Below the pieces are notes generated by a model, which did no database searches, was not told the origin of the DNA, and saw only the letters and a program-made list of their open reading frames with translations. DNA of 52,239 bases from Planctomycetota bacterium. GTDB taxonomy: Bacteria > Planctomycetota > UBA1135 > UBA2386. Location of the stretch: the NCBI GenBank assembly GCA_016794425.1, contig JAEUHR010000045.1, positions 1 through 52,239 on the forward strand. The letters run 5' to 3'. Made by a program: the position numbers and the translations under genes. Each line of letters opens with the position of its first letter. Position 1 is the stretch's first letter. Positions 32,663-41,936 of the stretch are shown one piece after another.

Positions 32663-34111
32663 CTACGGACCGACGGCGGCGAACGCCGTGAAGCCGTCGA
32701 GCCACAGGCCGAGCCCGCAGGTGGCCGCCGCGCACAGCAGCAGCACGACCGCGGTCGGCAGCGGCACCGGCAGAGGCGCCGCTTCGCGCGGGTCCGTCGG
32801 GCCGGAGTCGCCGGCGAACAGCACGGCGCGCACGATCAGCAGGTACGACCAGGCCGCGATCGCGGTCGCGGCGACGAACGCGAACGCCGCTGCCAGCAGC
32901 GCCGGCGCCCCGAGGTCGGCGAACGCGAGCCGCAGCACGCCCCACTTGCCGAGGAAGCCGGCCAGCGGCGGCACGCCGGCGAGACTGGCGACGAACAGGC
33001 ACAGCAGCGCGGCAACCCACGGGCGGCGGCGGCCGCTGCCGGCCAGTGCCGCGAGGTCACTGCCGCGCGGCCCCCGCTCGAGCAGCGCGAGGCAGACCAA
33101 CGCGCCTGTGTTCGCCGCCGTGTAGGCGAGCAGGTAGAACGCGATCGCGGCCACCGCGGCGCGCTGCGGCGCGCACGCCGCGGCCAGCACGACCGCGGCG
33201 CCGTGGCCGATGCCGGAGAACGCGAGGATGCGCCGCGCGCAGCGCTGCACCAGCGCCGTGAACGACGCGAACAACAGGCTCGTGGCCGCGACCAGCGCGA
33301 GGCCGGCGGCCAGCGCCGCCGGCGCGGCGACCGCCGGCGGCACGACGAACTGCAGCGCGCGCACCAGCGCCGCGGCCGCGGCGACCTTCGGCAGCGTCGA
33401 CACCGCCGCGACCGCGAGCGGCGGCGCGCCCTGGTAGACGTCGGGCGCGTAGCCGTGCAGCGGCACCAGCGCGAGCTTGTAGGCGATGCCGGCCGCCGCC
33501 AGCAGCAGCGCCGGCGCGACCGCGGCGGCCGACGCGGCGGCGAGGCCGCTGCCGATAGAGGCGAAGTCGAGGCTGCCGGTGGCGCCATAGAGGTGGCCGA
33601 GCCCGAACAGCATCGCCGCGCTGGCGACACCGCCGAACAGCACGAACTTCATGCCGGCCTCGGCGGCGCGGCGATCGCCGCCACCGCAGGCCACCAGCGC
33701 GTAGCTCGACAGCGCGACCAGTTCGAGGCCGAGCCACAGCGGCAGCGCGTGGCTCGCCGCCGCGGTGACGCCGGCACCAAGCGCCAGCGCGACCAGCGCC
33801 GCGGCGAGCACGCCGACGTCGCGCGCCGGCCGGCGGTCGCCGGCCGCGGCCAGCAGCTGCAGGGCCAGCAGCGCCAGGATCAGGCCGCGCGCGAGCCGCC
33901 CGATCGCATCGACCGCGAACATGCCGGCGCCGTCGCCTGGCGCCACGGCGAGGCACACGCCGGCCGCGGCGCAGGCAGCGAGCCCGAGCCACGGCGCGAC
34001 ACGGCGCGCGACCAGCGCCGGCACCAGGTCGGCCAGCAGGATCGCGCCGAGCCCGACGCAGAGCGCGAGTTCGGGCGCCGGCAGCGCCGCGAGCGGTGCC
34101 GGCAGCGTCAC
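32663..34111 (-). CDS. nuoN: NADH-quinone oxidoreductase subunit N
   Basis: 482-residue antiporter-like membrane subunit of complex I, normal length. Characteristic blocks: LGLELVALSSYALVA, EAGMKFVLFGGVASAAMLFG, GIAYKLALVPLHGYAPDVYQG (the conserved Lys and His helices), STLPKVAAAAALVRAL and GVPPLAGFLGKW. The GTG start overlaps the nuoM stop (GTGA). It is the last gene of the nuo operon and converges on the hydrolase gene. Confidence 0.95.
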   Translation of the reverse strand: MTLPAPLAALPAPELALCVGLGAILLADLVPALVARRVAPWLGLAACAAAGVCLAVAPGDGAGMFAVDAIGRLARGLILALLALQLLAAAGDRRPARDVGVLAAALVALALGAGVTAAASHALPLWLGLELVALSSYALVACGGGDRRAAEAGMKFVLFGGVASAAMLFGLGHLYGATGSLDFASIGSGLAAASAAAVAPALLLAAAGIAYKLALVPLHGYAPDVYQGAPPLAVAAVSTLPKVAAAAALVRALQFVVPPAVAAPAALAAGLALVAATSLLFASFTALVQRCARRILAFSGIGHGAAVVLAAACAPQRAAVAAIAFYLLAYTAANTGALVCLALLERGPRGSDLAALAGSGRRRPWVAALLCLFVASLAGVPPLAGFLGKWGVLRLAFADLGAPALLAAAFAFVAATAIAAWSYLLIVRAVLFAGDSGPTDPREAAPLPVPLPTAVVLLLCAAATCGLGLWLDGFTAFAAVGP

Positions 34112-35727
34112 GCCGACCTCCCCTGCAGCAGCGCCGCGAGCAGCTCGCACGCCGGGCGCACCGCGTCGACCAGCGGCTTCGGCCACAGACCGAACACGAC
34201 CAGCAGCACCGCGACCGGCAGCAGCGCCGCACGTTCGCGGCCGTCGCAGTCGCCGAACGCCGCCTGCTCGCCGTGGCGCAGCGGGCCGTAGGCAACGCGC
34301 TTCACGGTCCACAGCAGGTAGGCGGCGGACAGGATGCCCGACAGCGTCGCCGCGGCCGCGAAGGCCGGGAACGGCGCCGCCGCCGTGAACGACGCGGTCA
34401 GCACCAGGAACTCGCCGGGGAACACGGCCAGCGCCGGCAGGCTGGCACCGGCCAGCGCGCCGAGCAGCAACAGCCACGCGAACACCGGCATCGGTCGCGC
34501 GAGGCCGCCGAAGCCGTCGGCGCGGCGATGGTGCGCGCGGTCGTAGAGCACACCGACCAGCAGGAACAAGAGCGCCGACGACAGGCCGTGCGCGAACGAG
34601 AACACCAGCGCGCCGGCGATGCCGGCCGCGGTGCCCGAGGCGAGACCGAGCAGGCAGAAGCCGAGGTGCGAGACCGACGCGTAGGCGACCAGGCGCTTCA
34701 GGTCCGACTGGCCGAGCGCGGCCCACGCGCCCCACAGGATGCCGGCGAGGCCCAGCGCGCCGAGCGCCGGCGCGGCAGCCGCGGCGGCCGACGGGAACAG
34801 CGGCAGACCTATGCGCCACAGGCCGAACACGCCGAGCTTCAGCAGCACGCCGGCCAGCAGCACCGACACCGCGGTCGGCGCCTGCACGTGCGCGTGCGGC
34901 AGCCAGGTGTGCAGCGGCACCGCCGGCAGCTTGACCAGGCAGGCCAGCAGCACCGCCAGCAGGCCCAACACCGCCAGCGTGGTGCCGAACAGCGGCACGG
35001 CGGCGAACGCGTCGGCCTGCAGCGCGAGGTGGCGCAGGTCGAAGCCGCGCGGCACGTGCACGCGCGGCGCCGCCGCCGGGCCCTGCAGCACGAGCCCGTG
35101 CAGCGTGCCGTGCACCGGATCGACGTGCGCCGCCGCGACCACGCTCGGCACCGCGACCGAGCGGCCGTCGGCCGGCTGGCTGTTCCACAGCAGCAGCAGC
35201 ACCGCCAGCAGCATCACGCTGGCGGCCAGCGTGTAGACGAAGAACTTCGTCGCCGCGTAGCGCCGCTGCTCGCCGCCGAACAGGCCGATCAGCGGCAGCA
35301 TCGGCAGCAGCACGGCCTCCCAGGCGACGTAGAACAGCAGCAGGTCGAGCGCCGTGAACACCGCCGCGAGCGCCGCCAGCAGCACCAGCACCAGCGCGTG
35401 GTAGAGCCGCGGCCGATCGCTCTGCTGCCAGGCGGCGACGGTCGCGATCGCGGTCGTCAGTCCGGCCAGCAGCAGCATCAGCGCCGCCGGGCCGTCGACC
35501 CCGAACGTGAACGCGGCGCCGAACGCGCGGCTCCAGTCGTGCTGCTCGAGCCAGCGGAAGTCGGCGCCGGGCCGCGCCGCGAAGTCGGCGACCAGCAGCG
35601 CGCCGCAGCCGAGCACGCCGAGCCCGCCGGCCAGCGCGAACCAGCGCGCCAGGCGCGACGGCAGCAAAAGGCAAGCGGCCGCCAGCAGCAGCGGCCCGAC
35701 GATGCACCCGCCGAGCGGCCCGATCAT
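34108..35727 (-). CDS. nuoM: NADH-quinone oxidoreductase subunit M
   Basis: 539 residues. Proton-pumping antiporter-like subunit with FTFGVDGPAALMLLLAGLTT, FYVAWEAVLLPMLPLIGLFG (conserved Glu in TM5), VKLPAVPLHTWLPHAHVQAP (Lys and His), SDLKRLVAYASVSHLGFCLL and GEFLVL. The ATG at 35727 overlaps the nuoL stop (ATGA); the frame stays open upstream but without homology. A soluble-looking insertion between TM helices (about 165-205, VPSVVAAAHVDPVHGTLHGL) is longer than in E. coli. Confidence 0.95.
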   Translation of the reverse strand: MIGPLGGCIVGPLLLAAACLLLPSRLARWFALAGGLGVLGCGALLVADFAARPGADFRWLEQHDWSRAFGAAFTFGVDGPAALMLLLAGLTTAIATVAAWQQSDRPRLYHALVLVLLAALAAVFTALDLLLFYVAWEAVLLPMLPLIGLFGGEQRRYAATKFFVYTLAASVMLLAVLLLLWNSQPADGRSVAVPSVVAAAHVDPVHGTLHGLVLQGPAAAPRVHVPRGFDLRHLALQADAFAAVPLFGTTLAVLGLLAVLLACLVKLPAVPLHTWLPHAHVQAPTAVSVLLAGVLLKLGVFGLWRIGLPLFPSAAAAAAPALGALGLAGILWGAWAALGQSDLKRLVAYASVSHLGFCLLGLASGTAAGIAGALVFSFAHGLSSALLFLLVGVLYDRAHHRRADGFGGLARPMPVFAWLLLLGALAGASLPALAVFPGEFLVLTASFTAAAPFPAFAAAATLSGILSAAYLLWTVKRVAYGPLRHGEQAAFGDCDGRERAALLPVAVLLVVFGLWPKPLVDAVRPACELLAALLQGRSA

Positions 35728-37760
35728 GCCGACCACCCCACCAGCACGGCCAGCGCGAGCGCCCCGAGCGCGATCGCCAGGTAGACGCCGACGCGGCCGC
35801 CGTGCAGCAGCGCGCCGGCGCGGCCGACGTCGGCGCAGCCGCGCGCGAGGCCGTCGACGACGCCGTCCAGCGATGCCGGCAGCGGCCGCGGCGCGCCGTC
35901 GAGTTCGAGCGCCGCGAGGCGCCGTTCGCCGCCGAGGTCGAGGCGCGCCACCACCGCGGCGAGACCACGGCCGAGGCCGCGCGTGAACAGTAGGTCGAAG
36001 GCGCGCTCGACGCCCCACAGTTCGGCGCAGGCCGTGTGCAGCGGGCGCAGCACGCGCGCCAGCTGCGCGGCCAGGTCGCGGCCGGCGCGCGGCGCCAACA
36101 GCCAGACCACGAGCGCGATCGCCGAGCCGAGCGCCAGCAGCACCAGCGCGACCGTCGTCGCGGTCGCGTGCTCGGGCCCGTGCGGCAGCGGCAGCCAGTC
36201 GCCGAACGTCCACGGCGCCGCCATCGTCGCCGGCACCAGCAGCACCAGCACCGCCAGCACGGCGCGCGGCGGATCGTGCGCCGCCTGCGTGACCTCGAGC
36301 TGCCGTTCGCGGCCGGCGAAGATCCGCAGCCACCAGCGCAGCAGGTAGACCGCAGTCAGCAGGCTGCCGGCGCAGGCCAGCAGGAACGGCCCGAAGCCGG
36401 GGCCGCCGGGCACCTTCGCGGCGGCCAGCGCGGCGGCGAGGATCGCGTCCTTGCTGACGAAGCCGGCGAACCACGGCGCGCCGCCCAGCGCCAGCACGGC
36501 CGCCAGCGCGAACGCCGCCGTGACCGGCATGCGCCGCCACAGGCCGCCGAGCCGCGCGAGGTCCTGGTGGCCGTGGCAGCCGTGGATCACGGCGCCGGCG
36601 CACAGGAACAGCAGGCACTTCGCGAACGCGTGCGTGAACAGGTGCGCGACCGCGGCCTCGCCGCCGCCGGCCGCCGCGCCGGCGCCGAGACCGGCGAACA
36701 TCAGCCCGAGCTGGCTGACCGTCGACCAGGCCAGCACCGCCTTCAGGTCCCACTGCACGCAGGCGATGCTGGCGGCGAACAGGCACGTGAACGCGCCGAG
36801 CCAGCCGACCACCGCCAGCGCGTCGGGCGGGAACAGCGGCAGGCACCGCGCGACCAGGAACACGCCGGCCGCGACCATCGTCGCCGCGTGCAGGATCGAC
36901 GACGCGGTGGTCGGGCCCTGCATCGCGTCGGGCAGCCAGCCGAGCAGCGGGAACTGCGCGCTCTTGCCGACCGCGCCGCAGAACAGGCCCAGCGCCGCCA
37001 GCACCAGAAGGCTCTCGCCCGACAGGCCGAACAGCGACGCCGCCGACAGGTCGGCGGTCGGCAGCGCCGCGAGCCGCGCGAACGACAGCACGTCGCCCTC
37101 GGCGCCGGTCTGCAGCGACACCGCCAGCAGCGCGCCGATGCCGACCAGGAAGCCGGCGTCGCCGACGCGGTTCATCACGAACGCCTTCCACTGCGCGTGC
37201 GAAGGGCTGAGCCGATGCTCCAGCACGCCGCGCGCGCCGCTGCCCTTCCTGGCCTGGTAGCCGGCGTCGTCTGCGGCCGCGGGCCGGTCGAACCAGAAGC
37301 CGATCAGCAGGTAGCTGCCGAGGCCGACCAGTTCCCAGCAGCAGAACAGGAGGAACAGGTTGTCGGCCAGCACGACGCCCTGCATCGCCGCGGCGAACAG
37401 GCAGAACTGCCACGGGAACCGCGCCGCCAGCGGTTCGTCGTGCATGTACCAGGCGTTGAACACCAGCACGACGGTCGCCAGCAGCGCGACGATCGCGGCC
37501 AGCACCGCGCCGGTCGGGTCGACCATCGTGCCGACGCCGAGCGTGAAGCGGCCGAGATCGAGCCAGGTCGCGTGCGGGCCGACGACGACGGCGCCAGAGC
37601 CGACGACTTCGACCGCCATCGGCACCGCCAACAGCGTCGCGACCAGCATCGCTGCCGCGGCGACCGCGTGTGCCGCACGCGCCGAACGCAGGCAGGCGCA
37701 CAGCACGGCCGCGGCGGCCGGCAGCGCGAGCAGCAGCACCGACGTGGTCCCCGCGCTCAC
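35724..37760 (-). CDS. nuoL: NADH-quinone oxidoreductase subunit L
   Basis: 678 residues, GTG start overlapping the nuoK stop. Signature blocks: VDPTGAVLAAIVALLATVVL, NLFLLFCCWELVGLGSYLLI, AFVMNRVGDAGFLVGIGALL, GKSAQFPLLGWLPDAMQGPT, FTHAFAKCLLFLCAGAVIHG. The C-terminal part (about 540-678) includes the lateral-helix region, here rich in Ala/Leu/Arg. NuoL is the distal proton-pumping subunit. No truncation seen. Confidence 0.95.
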   Translation of the reverse strand: MSAGTTSVLLLALPAAAAVLCACLRSARAAHAVAAAAMLVATLLAVPMAVEVVGSGAVVVGPHATWLDLGRFTLGVGTMVDPTGAVLAAIVALLATVVLVFNAWYMHDEPLAARFPWQFCLFAAAMQGVVLADNLFLLFCCWELVGLGSYLLIGFWFDRPAAADDAGYQARKGSGARGVLEHRLSPSHAQWKAFVMNRVGDAGFLVGIGALLAVSLQTGAEGDVLSFARLAALPTADLSAASLFGLSGESLLVLAALGLFCGAVGKSAQFPLLGWLPDAMQGPTTASSILHAATMVAAGVFLVARCLPLFPPDALAVVGWLGAFTCLFAASIACVQWDLKAVLAWSTVSQLGLMFAGLGAGAAAGGGEAAVAHLFTHAFAKCLLFLCAGAVIHGCHGHQDLARLGGLWRRMPVTAAFALAAVLALGGAPWFAGFVSKDAILAAALAAAKVPGGPGFGPFLLACAGSLLTAVYLLRWWLRIFAGRERQLEVTQAAHDPPRAVLAVLVLLVPATMAAPWTFGDWLPLPHGPEHATATTVALVLLALGSAIALVVWLLAPRAGRDLAAQLARVLRPLHTACAELWGVERAFDLLFTRGLGRGLAAVVARLDLGGERRLAALELDGAPRPLPASLDGVVDGLARGCADVGRAGALLHGGRVGVYLAIALGALALAVLVGWSA

Positions 37761-38083
37761 GAGCGCAGCTCCCGGTTCTGCTCGAGGTCGATGTCGCGCG
37801 TGCGCCGGTAGACCGCGAACAGCAGCGCCAGCGCGACCGCGGCTTCGGCCGCGGCGACGACGATCACGAACACCGCCGCGGTCTGGCCCTGCGGGTCCGC
37901 CGCCGACTTCGCGAACCGCCCGTAGGCCGCGAACTGCAGCGCCGCCGCGTTCAGCATCAGCTCGATGCCGATCAGCACGCCGATCGCGTTGCGGCGCGAG
38001 ATCGCCGCGAACACGCCGGTCGCGAACAACAGCGCCGCGACCAGCAGGTAGCCGGTCGGCGCATCGGGACCGAACTCAGGCAT
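37757..38083 (-). CDS. nuoK: NADH-quinone oxidoreductase subunit K
   Basis: 108 residues with three helices. It carries the two conserved membrane glutamates, in GVLIGIELMLNAAALQF and VIVVAAAEAAVALALLFA, that form part of the proton path. The ATG at 38083 overlaps the nuoJ end by 8 bp. The N-terminus is slightly longer than in E. coli (MPEFGPDAPTGYLL). Confidence 0.95.
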   Translation of the reverse strand: MPEFGPDAPTGYLLVAALLFATGVFAAISRRNAIGVLIGIELMLNAAALQFAAYGRFAKSAADPQGQTAAVFVIVVAAAEAAVALALLFAVYRRTRDIDLEQNRELRS

Positions 38084-38615
38084 GCTCGGCCTCCACCTCG
38101 GGGCGACGGTGCCGCTGCACGATCGCGACCGCGGCGACCAGCGCGACGGTCAGCAGCACGCCGGCCAGGAAGAACGGCGCGAACCACGCGCCGAGCAGCA
38201 GGTCGCCGATCGCGTCGGTGCTGCCGACCGCCGGCGGCACCACCGGTTCGCCGCCGCGCCGCGCCGCCAGCGCTTCGACGCCGCCGCGCACCAGACGCCA
38301 CGCCGCCAGCGCCGTGGTCAGCGCGGTGCCGAGGGCGGCGAACCACAGCGCGCGCGGCGCCCGCTGGCCGCTGCCGGTGATGTCGCTGCTGAACAGCGTC
38401 GCGAACAGGATCAGCACCAGGATGCCGCCGATGTAGACGACGACCTGCACGCAGGCGAGCCACGGCTGGCCCAGGAACAGGTAGAGCCCGGCGGTGCCGA
38501 ACAGGCTGACGCCGAGCAGCAGCGCCGCGTGCAGCAGGTTGCGCACGCTGGCGGCCAGCAAGGCGCCGACCACGGCCAGGGCGGCGCTGGCGGCGAAAGA
38601 GACCAGCGCGATCAC
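38076..38615 (-). CDS. nuoJ: NADH-quinone oxidoreductase subunit J
   Basis: 179 residues from a GTG at 38615 that overlaps the nuoI stop (GTGA). Helices include AALLLGVSLFGTAGLYLFLG and the family motif VQVVVYIGGILVLILFATLF (TM3, the pi-bulge helix that couples quinone chemistry to proton transfer). A loop of about 45 residues (GGVEALAARRGGEPVVPPAV) precedes the last helix. Confidence 0.94.
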   Translation of the reverse strand: MIALVSFAASAALAVVGALLAASVRNLLHAALLLGVSLFGTAGLYLFLGQPWLACVQVVVYIGGILVLILFATLFSSDITGSGQRAPRALWFAALGTALTTALAAWRLVRGGVEALAARRGGEPVVPPAVGSTDAIGDLLLGAWFAPFFLAGVLLTVALVAAVAIVQRHRRPEVEAEHA

Positions 38616-39352
38616 GGCGTGCCCCCGGCCGGCGGCGGCGGTGCCGGCGGCGGCGCGGCGGCGGCGGCGGCCTTCGCCTTGGCGGCCGCCGCGGCGGCCT
38701 CCTTGGCGCGCTTCTTCGCTTCGCGCGCCGCATCGGCGGCCTGCTTCTGCTCCGGCGTGAAGTAGCCGAGGCCGTACATGCCGATCAGGTGCGGGCCGTT
38801 CGGATCGATGTGCTGGTCGAGCCAGGCGCGGTCGGCGGCCGCGAGGCTCTCGCGCGGCTGGTCGGCGAGCCGCTGCAGCCGTTCGACGTCGGGGGCGTCG
38901 AGCCGCTGGCCGAGCTGGCCCGAACTGCGGCGGAACAGGAAGCGGCTGCCGTCGTGGCGCGGGTCGACCTCGAACGCCGGCGTCATCGACAGCGAGTCGG
39001 TCGGGCAGGCGCGCACGCACAGACCGCAGTAGATGCACTTGCTGAGGTCGATGTCGAAGCGCGACGCGCGCATCTTGTTGTCGGCATCGCGTTCGCCGTC
39101 CATCGTGAAGCAGTCGACCGGGCAGGCCGTGTCGCAGGCGTGGCAGACGATGCAGCGCGGGGCGTCGTTGACCAGGTGGCCGCGCTGGCGCGCGCCGACG
39201 CGTTCCGCCGGCTGCTCCGGGTACTCACGCGTGATCGCGGTCGCGCCGCCGCTGCCGCGCAGGTTCTCGAGCAGGTAGTGGCCGGTCGTGCGCATGCCGG
39301 TCAGGCACGAGCGCACGCCTTCGACGACGTCGTGGACCCAGGCGAGGATCAT
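38612..39352 (-). CDS. nuoI: NADH-quinone oxidoreductase subunit I with Ala/Lys/Pro C-terminal tail
   Basis: 246 residues. Two [4Fe-4S] ferredoxin motifs are intact, CIVCHACDTACPVDC and CIYCGLCVRACPTDS (clusters N6a and N6b). Typical NuoI is about 160-180 residues. Here about 70 extra residues follow the core: TPEQKQAADAAREAKKRAKE, a run of Ala/Lys and a Pro-rich end. The tail is low-complexity and of opposite character to the iron-sulphur core. ATG at 39352 overlaps the nuoH stop. Confidence 0.94.
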   Translation of the reverse strand: MILAWVHDVVEGVRSCLTGMRTTGHYLLENLRGSGGATAITREYPEQPAERVGARQRGHLVNDAPRCIVCHACDTACPVDCFTMDGERDADNKMRASRFDIDLSKCIYCGLCVRACPTDSLSMTPAFEVDPRHDGSRFLFRRSSGQLGQRLDAPDVERLQRLADQPRESLAAADRAWLDQHIDPNGPHLIGMYGLGYFTPEQKQAADAAREAKKRAKEAAAAAAKAKAAAAAAPPPAPPPPAGGTP

Positions 39353-40752
39353 GCGCCCTCCCCGGTCAGACGCCGCAGTGCCGGGTGGCGGCCGCCGTAG
39401 CGCGCGTTCGCGGCGCGCACCAGCACGACCGCGGCCAGCACCGGCACGATCCACAGCAAGAGCCACGGCAGCCACGACAGGTCCGGCCGCGGCCGCGCCG
39501 CGAGCCGACCGTAGGCCATGCCCTCGGTCGTGCCGCCGGCGACCAGCAGCGTCACCGCGATGCCGAGCAGCGACAGCAGCGCCAGCGGCACCAGCACGAG
39601 CCACGCGAGCCGCATGACCTGGTCGACGCGGAAGCGCGGCAGCGTCCAGCGGATCCACATCATCAGCAGGAACACCACCAGCGTCTTGGCGCCGAGGATC
39701 AGCGCGTGCAGCAGCGTCTCGAGCCAGGTCGGCAGCAGCAGCAGCCACTGTTCGCCGATCGGGCTCTGGTAGCCGCCGAGGAACAGCGTCGCCACCAGCG
39801 CGCCGATCAGCAGCATCTCGGTGTACTCGGCGAGCGCGAACATGCCCCAGCGCAGGCCCGAGTACTCGGTGTTGAAGCCAGACACCAGTTCGCTTTCGGC
39901 CTCGGCCATGTCGAACGGCGAACGCTGGCACTCGGCGAGGCCGGCGACGAAGAACACCAGCAGCAGCAGCAAGAGGAACGGGCCCTGGCAGACGTTCCAG
40001 CCGAGCAGCGTGAACACGCCCGGCGCGTACTGCTGGCCGACGATCGCGTGCAGGTCCATCGTGCCGCACCACAACACGACGCCGCCGACCGCGAGGCCGA
40101 TCGGCACCTCGTAGCTGACCAGCTGCGCGACCGCGCGCATGCCGCCGAGCAGCGACCATTTGTTGCCCGAGCCCCAGCCGGCCATCTTCAGCGCGACGAC
40201 GACCAGCCCGGACGTCGCCAGCACGAACAGCGCGCTGACCTCGGTCTCGAGCATCACCAGGTGCTGCGCGAACGGCAGCACGCACCACGGCAGGAACGCG
40301 CCGACCAGCGCCAGGTACGGCGCGAAGCGGAACACGGCGCCGTCGGCGCCGCGCGGCACGATGTCCTCCTTGCCGAGCATCTTGATGCCGTCGGCGACGA
40401 ACTGGCCGAGGCCGAGCCGGCGCGACCACAGCAGCGCGGTCCGCACCGGCACCAGGTTGCAGAACGCCGCGAACGCGCGGTCCTGGCGCTCGCGCGGCAG
40501 CAAGCACAACACGGCGCGGAACACGAGCCGCAGCGGGCCGTCGAGGCCGGCCGAGTTCGGTCCCTTGCGGCGCTGGATCGCGGCCGCGATCTTGCGCTCC
40601 AGGATCTGGCCGAACGCCGCCACCGGGAACACCAGCAGCAGGAGCGGCGCGACCCACACGGCCAGCACCGCCAGCGTGACCGCGAACCAGCCCGGCGGGC
40701 CACCGGCGAGCCACGCGGCCAACGTGTCGACGGCGTGGCCGAGGCCGGTCAT
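39349..40752 (-). CDS. nuoH: NADH-quinone oxidoreductase subunit H
   Basis: 467 residues. Contains the quinone-site and E-channel blocks ILERKIAAAIQRRKGPNSAG, GGMRAVAQLVSYEVPIGLAV, AGLAECQRSPFDMAEAESEL and FNTEYSGLRWGMFALAEYTE. The C-terminal stretch after IRWTLPRFRVDQVMRLAW is longer than in E. coli and ends with an extra hydrophobic helix (LPWLLLWIVPVLAAVVLV). ATG at 40752 overlaps the nuoD stop (ATGA). Confidence 0.95.
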   Translation of the reverse strand: MTGLGHAVDTLAAWLAGGPPGWFAVTLAVLAVWVAPLLLLVFPVAAFGQILERKIAAAIQRRKGPNSAGLDGPLRLVFRAVLCLLPRERQDRAFAAFCNLVPVRTALLWSRRLGLGQFVADGIKMLGKEDIVPRGADGAVFRFAPYLALVGAFLPWCVLPFAQHLVMLETEVSALFVLATSGLVVVALKMAGWGSGNKWSLLGGMRAVAQLVSYEVPIGLAVGGVVLWCGTMDLHAIVGQQYAPGVFTLLGWNVCQGPFLLLLLLVFFVAGLAECQRSPFDMAEAESELVSGFNTEYSGLRWGMFALAEYTEMLLIGALVATLFLGGYQSPIGEQWLLLLPTWLETLLHALILGAKTLVVFLLMMWIRWTLPRFRVDQVMRLAWLVLVPLALLSLLGIAVTLLVAGGTTEGMAYGRLAARPRPDLSWLPWLLLWIVPVLAAVVLVRAANARYGGRHPALRRLTGEGA

Positions 40753-41936
40753 CGGTCGATCTCCGGCACGACGACGTCGAAGCTGCCGATCACCGCGACG
40801 ACGTCGGCCAGGAAGATGCCGCGCATCACGTGCTGGAACATGCCGGCGGCCGTGAACGAGCCGGTGCGGCAGCGCACGCGGAACGGCACCTTGCCGCCGT
40901 CGCTGACGATCCAGTAGCCCATCTCGCCGCGCGGCGCCTCGGTGCGCACGTGCACGGCGCCCTTGGGCACCTTGCGCAGGATCTTGCTGACTTCGGCCTG
41001 GTGGCCGCCGAGCGGGTCGGCGGGCTTGTCGGCGGCCGGCGGCAGCAGCTGCAGCACCGCGCGGCACAGCCGCACCGACTCCTGGATCTCGAGCAGCCGG
41101 ACCACGTAGCGGTCGTAGGCGTCGCCCTGGCGGCCGTGGCGACCGGCGAACGCCTCACCCTTCGGCACGCGCACGTCGAGTTCGCCGTAGATGCCGTAGC
41201 TCTCGTCGCGCCGCAGGTCGAAGTCGACGCCGCTGCCGCGCAGGTTCGGTCCGACCAGCCCCCACGCGATCGCCTGCGCCGCGTCGACCACCGCGAGCCC
41301 GGCGCAGCGGTCGCGGAAGATCGTGTTGGTCGTCACCAGCCGGTTGAAGCGCTGCATCTCGCGCTCGAACTGGTCCAGGAACGCCGCGATCTCGGCCACG
41401 GCGCCGTCGTGCAGGTCGAACGCGACGCCGCCGATCGTGACGTAGTTGTAGGTCAGCCGCTGGCCGCAGAGCTTCTCGAAGATGTCGTTGACGGCCTCGC
41501 GCTGCGCGATGCCGTGCAGGAACGGCGTGTAGGCGCCGACGTCCATCGCCATCGCCCCGACCGCGATCAGGTGGCTCGAGATGCGGTTCAGTTCGGCGAC
41601 CAGCACGCGGATGCACTCGGCGCGGCGCGGCACGACGACGGTCGTCGCCGGGTCGCTGGCCAGCAGGCGCTCGACCGCGACGCAGTACGCGAGGTTCGCG
41701 TTCATCGCGCAGACGTAGTCGATGCGGTCCGTGTACGGCACGAACATCGGCCACTCGACGCACTCGCCGATCTTCTCGATCGAGCGGTGCAGGTAGCCGT
41801 GGTCGGGCGTGCAGCGCGCGACGACTTCGCCGTCGCTCTCGACGACGATGCGCAGCACGCCGTGGGTCGCCGGGTGGTGCGGCCCCATGTTCAGCGTCAT
41901 GCGCTCGCCGGCCGGCGTCGACGCTTCGACGGTCAC
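40749..41936 (-). CDS. nuoD: NADH-quinone oxidoreductase subunit D (49-kDa subunit)
   Basis: 395 residues. The family start TLNMGPHHPATHGVLRIVVE follows a short N-terminus (VTVEASTPAGERM). The GTG at 41936 is chosen because it overlaps the nuoC stop (GTGA). Further blocks: GYLHRSIEKIGECVEWPMFV, NRISSHLIAVGAMAMDVGAY, APRGEMGYWIVSDGG, and the C-terminal FDVVVPEIDR. It forms the quinone pocket with NuoB. Encoded as a separate NuoD rather than a NuoCD fusion. Confidence 0.95.
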   Translation of the reverse strand: MTVEASTPAGERMTLNMGPHHPATHGVLRIVVESDGEVVARCTPDHGYLHRSIEKIGECVEWPMFVPYTDRIDYVCAMNANLAYCVAVERLLASDPATTVVVPRRAECIRVLVAELNRISSHLIAVGAMAMDVGAYTPFLHGIAQREAVNDIFEKLCGQRLTYNYVTIGGVAFDLHDGAVAEIAAFLDQFEREMQRFNRLVTTNTIFRDRCAGLAVVDAAQAIAWGLVGPNLRGSGVDFDLRRDESYGIYGELDVRVPKGEAFAGRHGRQGDAYDRYVVRLLEIQESVRLCRAVLQLLPPAADKPADPLGGHQAEVSKILRKVPKGAVHVRTEAPRGEMGYWIVSDGGKVPFRVRCRTGSFTAAGMFQHVMRGIFLADVVAVIGSFDVVVPEIDR

